Assembly (NCBI GenBank): GCA_002414505.1
Contig: DHZF01000092.1
Location: forward strand, 17,144 to 38,781
Length of the DNA stretch: 21,638 bases
Source: Hyphomonas sp. UBA5111
GTDB taxonomy: Bacteria; Pseudomonadota; Alphaproteobacteria; Caulobacterales; Hyphomonadaceae
Reading direction: 5' to 3'
Part shown: positions 8,830-17,093 of the stretch, in pieces
How the letters are laid out: every line of letters begins with the position of its first letter
Position numbering within the stretch: the first letter of the stretch is position 1
The notes under the pieces: model-generated
Database searches by the model: none
Seen by the model: the letters and a program-made list of their open reading frames with translations, nothing else
Told to the model about the DNA's origin: nothing
Position numbers and translations under genes: made by a program

Positions 8830-9200
8830 GCAAGACGTCTTTCCTGACGCTGGCGTGCGGGCTGGTCCTGTCTGGCTGTGCGTGGCTGCCATTTGGCGGG
8901 AATGCGTGTCCGGAAATCACCGACACGTCCGCCTGGATCAATCGGATGCCCGGCCCCGGCCAGTCCGGCGGAGGAAAGCTGCACGTCGTGGTGCGACTGG
9001 CAGATGACCAGTCCTGGAAATTGAGCCCCGTTCCGACGGAGGAAGAGGGCCTGCTCGTGCTGAGCCTCTCCGAAGGGGGCCCATCCGTTGCCGGAACAGC
9101 TGCCTATCAGCAGTCACGCAAGCCCTTGCCGCAGCAGATCAAAATAGAATGCCATGGCACAGCCGTGGTGTACATTGAAGAGATCACAACTGTGTTCTAG
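8823..9200 (+). CDS. small putative lipoprotein
   Basis: A 125-residue protein of unknown function starting MVGKTSFLTLACGLVLSGC, a type II (lipoprotein) signal with lipobox LSGC at residues 16-19. The mature part includes one further pair of Cys residues (ACPE and IECHG), which could form a periplasmic disulfide, and it looks beta-rich. The ATG overlaps the last codons and stop of the protease gene by seven bases, so translation is probably coupled. A GTG at 8802 has AGGAGG before it and is in frame. It would add seven residues with two Asp to the signal peptide n-region, which is less plausible for export, so I prefer ATG 8823. An accessory or maturation partner of the protease is a guess from position only. 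Confidence 0.7.
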   Translation: MVGKTSFLTLACGLVLSGCAWLPFGGNACPEITDTSAWINRMPGPGQSGGGKLHVVVRLADDQSWKLSPVPTEEEGLLVLSLSEGGPSVAGTAAYQQSRKPLPQQIKIECHGTAVVYIEEITTVF

Positions 9201-9334
9201 GCTACCAAGTCTAGTTCACCAGAAAGGCGAAATCGATGTTTTCGCCCTGTATGCCAACTTTCCAGGAGCCGCTTTCCCACGAGGCCAACAGATCTTCGAA
9301 GATCATCTTGGAATTATAGAGCAGGTGGCCGACC

Positions 9335-9523
9335 ATCCTCATGTCCGATGGCATCGGTGACAAGCTGCCGGGTAACCGGACCGACCATGTCCTCCACCTG
9401 CCTGACGCATAAGCGATTGCCATGCCGATCCTGGTCGTGATCCCGTTGCAGTTGCTGGACTGTTTCGGTGCTGTCCGAAGGGGTGCGGATGTGGACCAGC
9501 CGAGCGTTGGCAATGGGTCATAA
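9335..9523 (+). pseudogene. decayed glmS 3' fragment
   Basis: Read in frame from 9335, this stretch aligns without gaps to residues 543-604 of the intact GlmS in this window, with 33 of 62 positions identical. Landmarks are ILMSD, GNRTDHVLHLPD, MPILVVIPLQLL and GADVDQP. A TAA at 9410-9412 replaces one residue (equivalent to 568). The end is damaged: the catalytic Lys603 position is Gly, and the ORF stops four residues early at 9521-9523. A further possible match, LVHQKG at 9211-9228 to LIEKG of GlmS, lies in another frame and would need a frameshift. Most differences are spread through the codons, so this is a diverged homologue and not a recent copy. It lies between the lipoprotein gene and the 3' end of manC. 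Confidence 0.82.
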
Positions 9524-9570
9524 TAATGATTGCAAGGCCTACCCTGCTGACCCTGCCGGACAAATCCCAT

Positions 9571-9618
9571 GACGTCCCGAAATTGGCGCTTTGGAAGGCT
9601 GGTTTACCTAAGCTCTAT
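9571..9618 (+). pseudogene. possible scrap of a second nucleotidyltransferase gene
   Basis: Forty-eight bases after the glmS relic ends, the frame opened by ATG 9526 reads DVPKLALWKA (9571-9600). Residues 34-43 of the protein at 5332-6258 read DVPNLALWQA, so 8 of 10 are identical. Allowing two missing codons, the next residues PKLY parallel RKLH. Codon third positions differ, as expected for an old homologue. The similarity ends at the 3' end of manC. The match is short, so chance cannot be excluded, but the gene order glmS then nucleotidyltransferase echoes the left part of the window. Confidence 0.5.
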
Positions 9619-10688
9619 CAGAGGAGATCTGTGCGGCCGCGTTTTTTCAGGGCTTCGATGACAAGCTTCACATCCTGCGCTCTGGATTTCGGCATCACGA
9701 GAACCGCGCCATCATGGGCTGCGATCACCAGATCCTCGACGCCCAAAGCTGCGACAAGCGTGTCGTCATCCGTGTGCACGATGCAGTTCTTTGCATCGAT
9801 CAATACCGGACCGGATTCCTTGGGTTCGAGATGCAATTCTCCAAAGGCCGGCCAAGTGCCCACATCGCTCCAGGCGCAAGATATAGGACCGACAACAGCA
9901 GCCTTTTGCGTATGCTCCATGACGGCATAATCGATCGAAATGTCGCGGATCTTCGAGAAGAGCGGTTCATCAATATGAAGAACTGAATTGGTCGCCTCAG
10001 TTGCATCGAGCGCTTCAGTCGCGCCTGCCAGCACGTCAGGTGCATGGGCCTTCAGCTCGGCCTGCATCAGGCTTGCGGGGAATAGAAAGATGCCTGCGTT
10101 CCAGGAATAATTCCCATCCGCCAGATAGGCCATGGCTGTCGCCTGGTCCGGCTTTTCGCGGAATGCGTCTACGGCAAAGGCTGACGTACCAATGGCTTCG
10201 CCGGCCTTGATGTAGCCAAAGCCGGTCTCGGGGCCGCTGGGCGAGATGCCAAACGTTACAATACGTCCCTTCTGAGCAATTTCGACCGCATCGGCGACCG
10301 ACTTGCGAAACGCTGACGGCATACCGATGAAGTGGTCGGCCGGCAGAAGAAGGATCAGGCCGTCAGGGTCTATCCTGCTGATATATTCCGTAGCGATGGC
10401 AGCGACGGCGGCAGTATTGCGGGCGCAGGGCTCCAGCAGGATTGCAAGCGGCGATATGCCCGCGTCTGCAAGCTGGCTCTGCACAAGGTCAAGATAGTTC
10501 GCATTGCTGATGATGACCGGGTCGGCGAGGCTGAGGCCGTCATCCTCCTTAGCCACTCGTCTCACGGTTTGGCGGAAAAGCGATTCGCCGGAAAGGAGAT
10601 CAACAAATTGCTTCGGCGTACGCGACGTCGAAACCGGCCAGAGCCGTGTGCCGGATCCGCCGCACATGATGACGGGATAAATAGTCAT
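9618..10688 (-). CDS. manC: mannose-1-phosphate guanylyltransferase
   Basis: Makes GDP-mannose from mannose-1-phosphate and GTP, feeding gmd and rmd at 12304-14300. The 356-residue protein has the pyrophosphorylase signature CGGSGTRLWPVSTSRTPKQF near the N-terminus, then EPCARNTAAVAAIA, LPADHFI, FGYIKAGEAI, FREKPD, WNAGIFLF, SIDYAVMEHT and WSDVGTW, the usual order. The C-terminal phosphomannose isomerase domain of bifunctional ManC enzymes is absent, so mannose-1-phosphate must be made by enzymes outside the window. I start at the ATG at 10688 (MTIYPVIMCGG) because AGGAG lies 10 bases before it. A GTG four codons upstream directly abuts that AGGAG and is unlikely. Its 3' end overlaps or abuts the relic described at 9571-9618. 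Confidence 0.93.
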   Translation of the reverse strand: MTIYPVIMCGGSGTRLWPVSTSRTPKQFVDLLSGESLFRQTVRRVAKEDDGLSLADPVIISNANYLDLVQSQLADAGISPLAILLEPCARNTAAVAAIATEYISRIDPDGLILLLPADHFIGMPSAFRKSVADAVEIAQKGRIVTFGISPSGPETGFGYIKAGEAIGTSAFAVDAFREKPDQATAMAYLADGNYSWNAGIFLFPASLMQAELKAHAPDVLAGATEALDATEATNSVLHIDEPLFSKIRDISIDYAVMEHTQKAAVVGPISCAWSDVGTWPAFGELHLEPKESGPVLIDAKNCIVHTDDDTLVAALGVEDLVIAAHDGAVLVMPKSRAQDVKLVIEALKKRGRTDLL

Positions 10689-10772
10689 GATCTGCGCCAC
10701 TCCTGCAGAGGTCGTTAGTGAAGTCCCGCGATGGAATCACGAGAGCGGTCCTTATTTCAGAGCTATCGAAGG

Positions 10773-10784
10773 AAGGCTAGCCTT
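10773..10784. repeat. 12-bp perfect palindrome between manC and the GT4 gene
   Basis: AAGGCTAGCCTT is self-complementary and lies in the 176-base gap upstream of manC on the - strand. It could be an operator half-site pair, but a 12-bp palindrome can occur by chance. I see no clear promoter or terminator in the rest of this gap. Confidence 0.3.
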
Positions 10785-10876
10785 GTGCCGCGGGTCGTCC
10801 GTGCCCTTGCCATGTGCCATATTCCGAAAGTGAGGTGAGCTTTGTCCTGGGTTTGGGGCAACCGTCCGGCCACACA

Positions 10877-12076
10877 CTATGAATTTAGAGCGCTCACATA
10901 CCCCGCGCCATCGAGATTGGCTGATATATAATCAGCGGCAGCCTGACCAATACGGCCTGCTGACCCCCGGTCCTTGTTCAGCTGTCTAATCGCTTCAATG
11001 CTCGCGTCCTCATCAACCTTTGCCCAGATGGAACCCTTTGGGGCCTTGTAGACTCCGTAGGGATCTTTGACCGCCTCCAACTGGTACGGGAGAGGCACTG
11101 AATTCTCGGCGTTCATGAATTCCATATTTCCAGACCATCCCGTGGCCATGGCAACCCGGCCAATCGACATGGCTTCGGCGAGGTGCAGGCCAAAGCCCTC
11201 AGAGCGGTGCGCCGACAACATCACATGATGCGAAGCGATCAGATTCCATCTGCTGTCATCGGAGAGTGATTCGTCGATGATCGTTATCGAATCGTCGCCG
11301 CGCACCGCCTCTGTCAGATCGCGGGAAAATTCGGGATATTCCGTTACATTACGCAACTTGATCGTCAGGGACGTGTCATCTTTTTGCGAGAAAGCATTCC
11401 TGTAGATTCGTACAGCTGACAGCACGTTCTTGCGATGAAAAGAGGATCGCCCATCGGCCATGACCAGGCACCGCAAGGGGCCTGTGTCAAATCGGACGGG
11501 CGCATCATCAGCGGTGAGTTCAGGCGCGCGAACCGGCAGGGCGACGGTGCGGATCGGTATGTCGATGAACGGACGAAAGGCCTCCGTTACAAATCGGCTG
11601 GGCGTCCAGATTTCATCAAGATGTTCGGCAATCGACAGCCATTCCTTAGGTGGCTCACTCAACTCCCAGGCCCAGTATCCGATGATCCGCCAATTATGCC
11701 AGCGGCGCAGACCGAGGGCCTGAAGCGCGGTCCGCGTTTCAGGCGCATTGGTATGCAGGACAAGGGTTCCGCTGCTTGCGGCGGGCATCTGTTGCAGCGT
11801 GTCTTCGCTGTGGCCGTCTATCTGGTTGAGGGTTCCGCTGAGGTCAACGGCGACAGGGTTATATCCCTGTTGTTTGAACGCCTGGATACCGAGGCGGGCC
11901 GCCTGTCCCAATCCGTTGGCCGTTCTAAACATGCCCGCGATGACGAGGGGCTCGGATGGGTTGAAACCCTCTCGCTTGGCATTGCCTCTCGGCAACATGG
12001 CAATCCTGATGTCACGTGCCGCTGCAGCGGCGGGAGGAAAGCGTCCGGCTATTTTTCGGGCGCTGCGGAACACCAT
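10877..12076 (-). CDS. glycosyltransferase, GT4-like (GT-B fold)
   Basis: A 399-residue predicted cytosolic glycosyltransferase that probably adds a sugar, perhaps D-rhamnose or mannose given its neighbours, to a lipid-linked oligosaccharide. The N-terminal domain starts near residue 43 with LVIAGMFRTANGLGQAARLG. The C-terminal domain has HRSEGFGLHLAEAMSIG, the E-x7-E nucleotide-sugar motif of GT4 enzymes, followed by SGNMEFM. A lysine/arginine-containing segment, SSFHRKNVLSAVRIYR, stands where donor phosphate contacts usually lie. The start is uncertain: the first ATG at 12076 has only a weak ribosome binding site, and ATG 11998 (MLPRGN) would also leave the whole domain. The gene is divergent from gmd across 227 bases. 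Donor and acceptor cannot be read from the sequence. Confidence 0.85.
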   Translation of the reverse strand: MVFRSARKIAGRFPPAAAAARDIRIAMLPRGNAKREGFNPSEPLVIAGMFRTANGLGQAARLGIQAFKQQGYNPVAVDLSGTLNQIDGHSEDTLQQMPAASSGTLVLHTNAPETRTALQALGLRRWHNWRIIGYWAWELSEPPKEWLSIAEHLDEIWTPSRFVTEAFRPFIDIPIRTVALPVRAPELTADDAPVRFDTGPLRCLVMADGRSSFHRKNVLSAVRIYRNAFSQKDDTSLTIKLRNVTEYPEFSRDLTEAVRGDDSITIIDESLSDDSRWNLIASHHVMLSAHRSEGFGLHLAEAMSIGRVAMATGWSGNMEFMNAENSVPLPYQLEAVKDPYGVYKAPKGSIWAKVDEDASIEAIRQLNKDRGSAGRIGQAAADYISANLDGAGYVSALNS

Positions 12077-12101
12077 GATTCGCTTTCTACTTTTACGCTA
12101 C

Positions 12102-12115
12102 AGGCGAACTCGCCT
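12102..12115. repeat. short inverted repeat in the divergent GT4/gmd region
   Basis: AGGCGA-AC-TCGCCT is a perfect 6-bp inverted repeat with a 2-base centre. It lies 26 bases upstream of the GT4 start, in its likely 5' leader. It could be a protein-binding site or a small RNA hairpin, and nothing else supports a function. Confidence 0.25.
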
Positions 12116-12236
12116 TACAGGAAACACAGGTTTGAAGATAGGACCTTATTGGGCGAATGGCCTGTTCTCGTCAAGCAATTGGCTAACGGGGAATTCAGTG
12201 CCCGATCGCTCACTGCCTGCCGCCCTTTCCGGACCA

Positions 12237-13281
<1,045 letters not shown>

Positions 13282-13325
13282 AGCGATCTTTGCGCTTGAA
13301 CCAGTAAGCTGTAGGCGGGCAAGGC

Positions 13326-14300
13326 ATGGTATTTAGCAGTCAGGACAAAATTCTGGTGACAGGCGCTGCAGGCTTTGTTGGCAAAGTTTGCATCGATGCC
13401 CTGCTGCAGGATGGTCGCCATCCTGACCAGATCTTTGCCCTAAGCCGGCACAACGAGCAGTCGGCCGCGCGCGGCGTCAATTCGGTGAAGGGTGACATCC
13501 TTGATCGCGCAGGCATGCGCGACATCATTGCCGAATTGCAGCCCTGTGCGATCATCCATCTGGCTGCGATCGCCGAGCCTGCCAAGGCGCGCGCCGATCA
13601 TGATTGCGCATGGGCGGTTAATTTTGACAGCGTCAGGCATCTCGCAGAAACGATCCTGCACGTGTCGCCCAAGACGCGGCTGATCTTTTCCGGCAGTGCC
13701 GAGGCCTATGGCGCATCGTTCAACGATTCGCCTGGCCCCATTGATGAGTTTGTCCACCTTCGGCCCGCGACGACGTATGGTGCAACCAAGGCGGCGGCGG
13801 ATATGCTGCTGGGGCAAATGGCGCAAGACGGCCTGCGGGCTGTTCGCTTTCGGGCGTTCAACCATACAGGCCCGGGCCAGGCACCGGCCTACGTGGTGCC
13901 AGCGTTTGCAGAGCAGATTGCCCGCATCGAGGCAGGACTTCAGCCACCTGTCGTGAGCGTCGGCAATCTTGAAGCCAAACGTGACTTTCTGGACGTGAGG
14001 GATGTGGCCGCCGCCTATGCGCGTGCGGCTGATCCTGCAGCCGATATAGACGGTTCGGTCTTCAATCTGGCCTCTGGAGAGGCTCGCTCTATCCGGTCCA
14101 TTCTGGATGCGCTGATTGGCATGAGCAATAAGCAGATAGATGTGGAGACCGACCCGAACAGGCTGCGCCCGAGCGATGTGCCATATGCTGCGGGTAGTAA
14201 TGTGCGTATCTGCAAGGAGCTCGGTTGGGCGCCTGCGCATGATTTTGAGGAAACCCTGCGCGACACCCTGACGTTCTGGCGAGAGCAGTTTGTTTCCTAG
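13326..14300 (+). CDS. rmd: GDP-6-deoxy-D-mannose reductase (GDP-D-rhamnose synthesis)
   Basis: An extended SDR protein of 324 residues, expected to reduce the 4-keto group of the Gmd product to give GDP-D-rhamnose. It has the Rossmann motif TGAAGFVGK, HLAAIAEPAKA, SGSAEAYG and catalytic TYGATK (YxxxK). RAFNHTGPGQAPAYVVPAFA, NLEAKRDFLDVRDVAAAY and NRLRPSDVPYAAGSN are the segments that mark Rmd-type reductases. GDP-fucose synthases, which also carry epimerase residues, differ in these segments. That distinction is family knowledge and fairly firm, though a GDP-talose or related reductase cannot be excluded. The ribosome binding site is poor (AAGG two bases before the ATG), so translation may depend on gmd 44 bases upstream. 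Confidence 0.82.
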   Translation: MVFSSQDKILVTGAAGFVGKVCIDALLQDGRHPDQIFALSRHNEQSAARGVNSVKGDILDRAGMRDIIAELQPCAIIHLAAIAEPAKARADHDCAWAVNFDSVRHLAETILHVSPKTRLIFSGSAEAYGASFNDSPGPIDEFVHLRPATTYGATKAAADMLLGQMAQDGLRAVRFRAFNHTGPGQAPAYVVPAFAEQIARIEAGLQPPVVSVGNLEAKRDFLDVRDVAAAYARAADPAADIDGSVFNLASGEARSIRSILDALIGMSNKQIDVETDPNRLRPSDVPYAAGSNVRICKELGWAPAHDFEETLRDTLTFWREQFVS

Positions 14301-14495
14301 GTACTGACGCGCCGTCTGTCGAAAATAGCGGCCCTTATCCTCCATCTTCACGCGCCGGGTCACGCTTGGGGCCATACTGTGTCCCAGTAATGGCTGGTGG
14401 TGCAGGACTTTGCTGTGGCCAGGGTTAAGGGTGGGAATCCGACGTGAATGTCATGAGGGCTAGGGTGGTCTTGAACCGACAAGGAAGCCCGAACC

Positions 14496-15473
14496 ATGGA
14501 CCACACGCCAAATCTTCAGCTTGATTATCTCCTGCCAAATCAGGCCCAGCGATATGTGACCGTCAATGAAAATACCCGGCGGCTCGATTCTCTGATCCAG
14601 CTGGCCGTTTTGTCGGCCTCGGTCGGCACACAGCCAACATCGCCCGGGGAGGGGGACCGCTACATCCTTCCTGTTGGCGCGAGCGGTATGTCCTGGGATG
14701 GTTTCGCTGCTGGTTCCGTCGTCAGTTTCAATGACGGCGTCTGGATAGGTCATACCCCGACACCGGGTTGGCTTGCCTATGTTGTCGATGCTGAGGAAAT
14801 TGTCGTTTTCGAAGCAGGGCAATGGGGGCCACCGCGTCGCATGGGCATCAATGGCGCGCCGGATTCCTCAAACCGGCTTACGGTCCACAGCGACGCCGTG
14901 CTGTTCTCTTACGATAGTGGAACGCCGGAGGCCGGGAATGTGCAGCTGAAGCTGAACAAGGAATCGGTCGGCCAGAGGGCTTCCCAGCTGTTCCAGACGG
15001 GATTCTCCGGACGCGCCGAGCTCGGTCTGGCAGGCAGCGATGATTTCCAGATCAAGGTCAGTTCTGACGGTAGCGACTGGGCCAGCGGAATGTGCGTCTC
15101 GTCTGCTTCAGGGTTTGTCGGAGTAGGGATCACGGCGCCATCCGTGCGGCTTGACGTGAACGGGACCATACGCTCGGCCAGCCCGGCCGGTCAGCCGCAC
15201 CTGACCAATGCAGACAGTGACACCATTCTGGGACCGGGCGAATCTATCGACATTCTCGATTTCAGCGGGCTGATCTTCGTGGTCAACATGACGACCGGCG
15301 GGCTCGCCCAGTATATATGCGGCGGCGGAATGACCGAGACTGTGGCTTCAGTGACCAGCCTGCCCGGGACGCTCAGCTTTGCAAGCTCGCCAAACCGCTA
15401 TGTTTTCACGAATACGACCGATGGAATCAGTGCTTTCAGGTTTCTTCTCCTACGCGCGCGTGACGCTGCATGA
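14496..15473 (+). CDS. DUF2793 family protein, phage tail-like
   Basis: A 325-residue protein whose N-terminus (NLQLDYLLPNQAQRYVTVNE, then TRRLDSLIQLAVLSAS, then PGEGDRYILPVGA) matches my memory of DUF2793, a family seen beside alphaproteobacterial prophage tail and gene-transfer-agent-like genes. Further on, VGVGITAPSVRLDVNGTIR near residues 207-225 resembles the segment that precedes chaperone or head-binding regions of tail-fibre proteins. No signal peptide or membrane helix is visible. AAGGAAG precedes the ATG at good spacing. It follows rmd after 195 bases in which I see no gene, clear promoter or terminator. No other phage gene is nearby, so the protein may have been recruited to surface-glycan work or be a stray. 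Its function here is unknown. Confidence 0.72.
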   Translation: MDHTPNLQLDYLLPNQAQRYVTVNENTRRLDSLIQLAVLSASVGTQPTSPGEGDRYILPVGASGMSWDGFAAGSVVSFNDGVWIGHTPTPGWLAYVVDAEEIVVFEAGQWGPPRRMGINGAPDSSNRLTVHSDAVLFSYDSGTPEAGNVQLKLNKESVGQRASQLFQTGFSGRAELGLAGSDDFQIKVSSDGSDWASGMCVSSASGFVGVGITAPSVRLDVNGTIRSASPAGQPHLTNADSDTILGPGESIDILDFSGLIFVVNMTTGGLAQYICGGGMTETVASVTSLPGTLSFASSPNRYVFTNTTDGISAFRFLLLRARDAA

Positions 15474-15602
15474 GGTTGGGAATTACCACTAGCAGGTCAT
15501 GGCTATTGTGACTGACGGCCACGTGTTAAGCCTCTTCCGGTTGACGGGTATGCTTCAGTGTTGTTGGCAATTACCGATTGAGAATATGACCGGAGCGCTG
15601 GC

Positions 15603-17093
15603 ATGACAAAAACCGCTAATGAGCATTCCATGCAGTCATCCCACGACGTCAGCTCACCCGACGTGGGAAAGCTCCGTCCTCTCGTGGTCGATATAGACGG
15701 CACGCTCGTACGGTCTGATTTCTTCTATGAGTGCCTGCTTCAGTGCGTTAAGCACAAGCTATGGACGATCCCGGCTCTGATCTTCTGGGTTCTTCGCGGC
15801 AAGGCTCATCTTAAAGCTCGGCTGTACGAACATGGCGGCGAATATGTCAGCCCTGACTTCCTGCCTTATCGCCCTGAAGTCCGCAGGTTTATTGAAGAGG
15901 CAGCGCAAGCAGAGCGCCCCATCATTCTCGCCTCCGGCTCTGATGCCCGTTTCGTTGACAGTGTGGCGAAACATTTGGAGCTGGAAGGGCCACACTTTGG
16001 GTCTTCAGGTGGCGTAAACCTGACATCCTCGCGCAAGGCGGAGAGGCTGGTGAGATCCTTTCCCGATGGATTTGACTATATCGGAAATTCATCAGCGGAT
16101 ATCGCTGTCTGGAAGGCTGCAGGCGTGCGCTATGGGGCAGGTGTATCAGGCGGCCTCGAACGCCGTGTCATCAGCAAAGGTATGACGCTTGAACGCCTGA
16201 CGCCACCAGAGAGAATGCTGAAGCCGATGATCAAGGCGCTGCGGTTGCACCAATGGGCCAAGAACCTTCTCATCTTCACTATTTTTGCGATCACCTATCC
16301 CGCCTATGGTTTGGGGCCGCTGCTGGAAACGGGCATCGGTTTCGTGCTCCTGGGTATGGTGGCGAGCGGAACCTATGTCATCAATGACCTGCTCGATATT
16401 GAAGCGGACAGGCGCCACGCCACAAAGCGAGACAGGGCCCTTGCCTCCGGCGAGCTTGCGGTACCGGTGGCGCTTGCATTGGCACTCAGCCTGGTCGCGA
16501 TTGCGCACGTTGCGGCCTATTTTATCGCGCCGCTTTTCTGTCTCGTGATTGCTGGTTATTGCGCGCTCACATTGTCCTATTCGTTCATACTGAAGCGCTT
16601 CGCAATCGTCGACGTCTTCTGCCTGGCTTCGCTGTTCTCGCTACGTGTGATCGCGGGGGGCGCGATCATCGCTGTGGCTCCAAGCCCCTGGCTATTGTCA
16701 TTCATGTTCTTCTTCTTCCTGTCCCTGGCGCTGGCAAAGCGCGTGGTCGAACTGAACAGGAAGCGGGATACGGTGCCCCCCGCACAATGGGGTGAAACGC
16801 TCGCCGGCAGGGGCTACTCGGTCAATGACCGCGACTTTGTGATCAGCGGCGGAGTGGCGACGGCGGCGCTGTCGCTGAATGTGTTTTTCATCTATTCGCT
16901 GCTGTCCAACATCACGCTTTTCTCGTCACCCTGGTTTGCCATGCTGGCCGGCGTTGTGCTCGCCTTCTGGCTGCTTCGCATGTGGTATCTGGCAGTGCGC
17001 GGCGACATGCATGACGATCCGATCTATTTCGCCGTCAAGGACTGGCTTAGCGTTGTGCTTGGCGTGATCCTCTTGGTGCTCGTGATCGTTTGA
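15603..17093 (+). CDS. HAD phosphatase-UbiA prenyltransferase fusion (DPPR synthase-like)
   Basis: A 496-residue fusion. Residues about 25-195 form a HAD domain: VVDIDGTLVRSD (DxDGT nucleophile motif), LASGSDARF (motif II), SSRKAERL (motif III Lys) and YIGNSSADIAVW (motif IV, with Asn where Asp is common). Residues about 210-496 form a polytopic UbiA domain with RLHQWAKNLLIF, NDLLDIEADRRHATKRDRALASG and LSYSFILKRFAIVDVFCLAS. The NDxxDxEADRxHxTKRxR segment closely recalls mycobacterial decaprenyl-phosphate phosphoribosyltransferase. The likely reaction is transfer of 5-phosphoribose from PRPP to a polyprenyl phosphate in the inner membrane, with the HAD part perhaps removing the 5-phosphate. 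GGAG lies seven bases before the chosen ATG. The 129-base gap before it has no clear promoter. Its stop directly abuts that of the convergent GT4 gene. Confidence 0.85.
   Translation: MTKTANEHSMQSSHDVSSPDVGKLRPLVVDIDGTLVRSDFFYECLLQCVKHKLWTIPALIFWVLRGKAHLKARLYEHGGEYVSPDFLPYRPEVRRFIEEAAQAERPIILASGSDARFVDSVAKHLELEGPHFGSSGGVNLTSSRKAERLVRSFPDGFDYIGNSSADIAVWKAAGVRYGAGVSGGLERRVISKGMTLERLTPPERMLKPMIKALRLHQWAKNLLIFTIFAITYPAYGLGPLLETGIGFVLLGMVASGTYVINDLLDIEADRRHATKRDRALASGELAVPVALALALSLVAIAHVAAYFIAPLFCLVIAGYCALTLSYSFILKRFAIVDVFCLASLFSLRVIAGGAIIAVAPSPWLLSFMFFFFLSLALAKRVVELNRKRDTVPPAQWGETLAGRGYSVNDRDFVISGGVATAALSLNVFFIYSLLSNITLFSSPWFAMLAGVVLAFWLLRMWYLAVRGDMHDDPIYFAVKDWLSVVLGVILLVLVIV

Noticed and set aside
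9211..9570. A 119-codon open frame on the - strand in the gap before manC
   Set aside because: It runs antisense to the glmS relic, has no recognisable domain, and its translation is explained as the shadow of decayed + strand coding sequence.
13283..13302. AAGCG/CGCTT inverted repeat between gmd and rmd as a terminator
   Set aside because: The stem is only five pairs with no T-tract, and the two genes are expected to be co-expressed.
13440..14375. A 311-codon open frame on the - strand over rmd
   Set aside because: Shadow of rmd; composition is rich in Arg, His and Cys without domain motifs.
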